From Gammaproteobacteria bacterium (lineage in GTDB: Bacteria > Pseudomonadota > Gammaproteobacteria > Francisellales > CACEW01): DNA of 7,075 nt. Shown here one piece after another: positions 6,435 through 7,075 of this stretch (position 1 is its first letter; each line of letters begins with the position of its first letter). The notes below the pieces were generated by a model that saw only the letters and a list, made by a program, of their open reading frames with translations, made no database searches and was not told where the DNA came from. The stretch covers positions 1-7,075 of the forward strand of contig JANQIS010000028.1 of the NCBI GenBank assembly GCA_028282045.1. Reading direction: 5' to 3'. A program made the translations under genes and the position numbers.

Positions 6435-7075
6435 CTATTTAAAGACATAGCCAGAACTCATGATGACTTGTCCTTTATCACTATTAATTTTAGTCACTTT
6501 ACCATAATAAGGTAGTTCATTACCGGTAGTCACCGATATCGTATTACCCGCACCATCAACTAACCAGGCACGCCCCGGCACCACTGCACGCAGAGTCAAT
6601 TTTTGCATATTGGCAGCCTTCTGAGCAATCAGCAAACCGAGTTGCTGCTGAGTTTTCTTCAGCGACATCGTCACTTGGTTAATGGTACGTTGCTGTTTTT
6701 GCATAGAGGCATTTACTGCCTTAATCTGCTGCTCTAAGGTGCTCATATCATGGGTGATAGACAAGACCTGCTTGGCCAATGAATTAATGTTTTCAGTGGC
6801 TCTTCGGTTAACTTGATTTTGATCTTTGCGTACCATCTCAAGCTGCCTGGTCAGAGATTGCGTTTGTTTTTCAACTACGCCCTGGAAACCCTGCAATAGT
6901 TTAGTAAAGTCACTCTGGTTCATGACATAGCTATTGGCCGGCAACGCAGGCTGACCCGTTACCTTGTGCACCTGGCGTGGCGCTGCTTTGGGTTGCTCTG
7001 TACCCGGGATATGAGTTGACATGCCAAAGTTACGTGTTTGTGCCTGCTCTGGCCGTTGTTGTTTTGGAGTAGACG
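6435..7075 (-). CDS. icmG: IcmG/DotF-like T4BSS protein, 5' end outside window
   Basis: The frame runs from a TAG at 6435-6437 to the right edge without a stop, giving about 212 visible residues. The ATG at 7022 (195 residues) is the first inside the window, but it has no Shine-Dalgarno and 17 more codons are open upstream (STPKQQRPEQAQTRNFG before it). The true start is therefore probably outside. Legionella IcmG/DotF has about 269 residues with an N-terminal cytoplasmic part, one membrane helix and a periplasmic coiled coil. No membrane helix is visible here, so it must lie upstream. Numbered from the ATG at 7022, residues 1-35 are Pro/Gln-rich, about 36-138 form a long coiled coil rich in Gln, and 141-195 form the conserved C-terminal domain (LRAVVPGRAWLVDGAGNTIS, then NELPYYGKVTKI and IMSSGYVFK). 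DotF is an inner-membrane protein linked to the Dot core complex and implicated in effector recognition. The IcmG assignment rests on the C-terminal domain, the coiled coil and the neighbours. Confidence 0.82.
   Translation of the reverse strand, partial: STPKQQRPEQAQTRNFGMSTHIPGTEQPKAAPRQVHKVTGQPALPANSYVMNQSDFTKLLQGFQGVVEKQTQSLTRQLEMVRKDQNQVNRRATENINSLAKQVLSITHDMSTLEQQIKAVNASMQKQQRTINQVTMSLKKTQQQLGLLIAQKAANMQKLTLRAVVPGRAWLVDGAGNTISVTTGNELPYYGKVTKINSDKGQVIMSSGYVFK

Noticed and set aside
6425..6445. Programmed -1 frameshift at CTTTAAAT near the icmG stop
   Set aside because: The bases do not form an X_XXY_YYZ heptamer in the icmG reading phase, and no downstream structure is evident.
6435..7022. 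A complete 195-residue protein starting at the ATG at 7022
   Set aside because: The frame stays open to the window edge, there is no Shine-Dalgarno before this ATG, and the membrane helix expected for IcmG would be missing. It is better read as a 5'-truncated gene.

Overview
The window carries part of a Dot/Icm type IVB secretion (T4BSS) gene cluster, almost entirely on the minus strand. Base composition looks to be in the mid-40s % GC (judged by eye). The proteins resemble Legionella/Coxiella-type Dot/Icm components more than anything else I know. The likeliest source is therefore a gammaproteobacterium of the Legionellales or a related host-associated lineage. Two ordinary housekeeping-type genes in the same run suggest a chromosomal location. 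The species cannot be named from this sequence.

Layout from right to left, which is the direction of transcription. (1) A 5'-truncated icmG/dotF-like gene with a long coiled coil and a conserved C-terminal domain runs off the right edge. (2) A 180-base gap contains a possible small ORF of 48 or 58 codons that ends flush against the next start codon. (3) icmB/dotO encodes the 1007-residue VirB4-like ATPase. (4) icmP/dotM encodes a coupling-complex membrane protein and starts on the base after the icmB stop. (5) icmJ/dotN encodes the HNH-fold-like coupling-complex subunit, 11 bases further on. (6) A thioredoxin/peroxiredoxin-like protein follows. (7) A HIT-family (HinT-like) protein ends the run. 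Converging on it from the left edge is the 3' end of an unrecognised plus-strand gene.

How the genes fit together: DotO is the cytoplasmic ATPase at the base of the secretion channel. DotM and DotN belong with DotL to the type IV coupling complex that receives effectors. DotF is an inner-membrane component linked to the core complex. The tight junctions (zero bases at icmB/icmP, 11 bases at icmP/icmJ) point to one transcript with coupled translation. The thioredoxin-like and HIT genes are co-oriented at the end, but nothing in their sequences ties them to secretion.

The main oddities are a gene order that differs from the classic Legionella icmG-C-D-J-B arrangement, a DotN whose cysteine zinc site looks half lost, a DotM with an added lysine/proline-rich tail, and a possible undescribed small ORF between icmG and icmB. 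I see no CRISPR array, insertion sequence, tRNA or rRNA, and no gene-free stretch longer than 300 bases.
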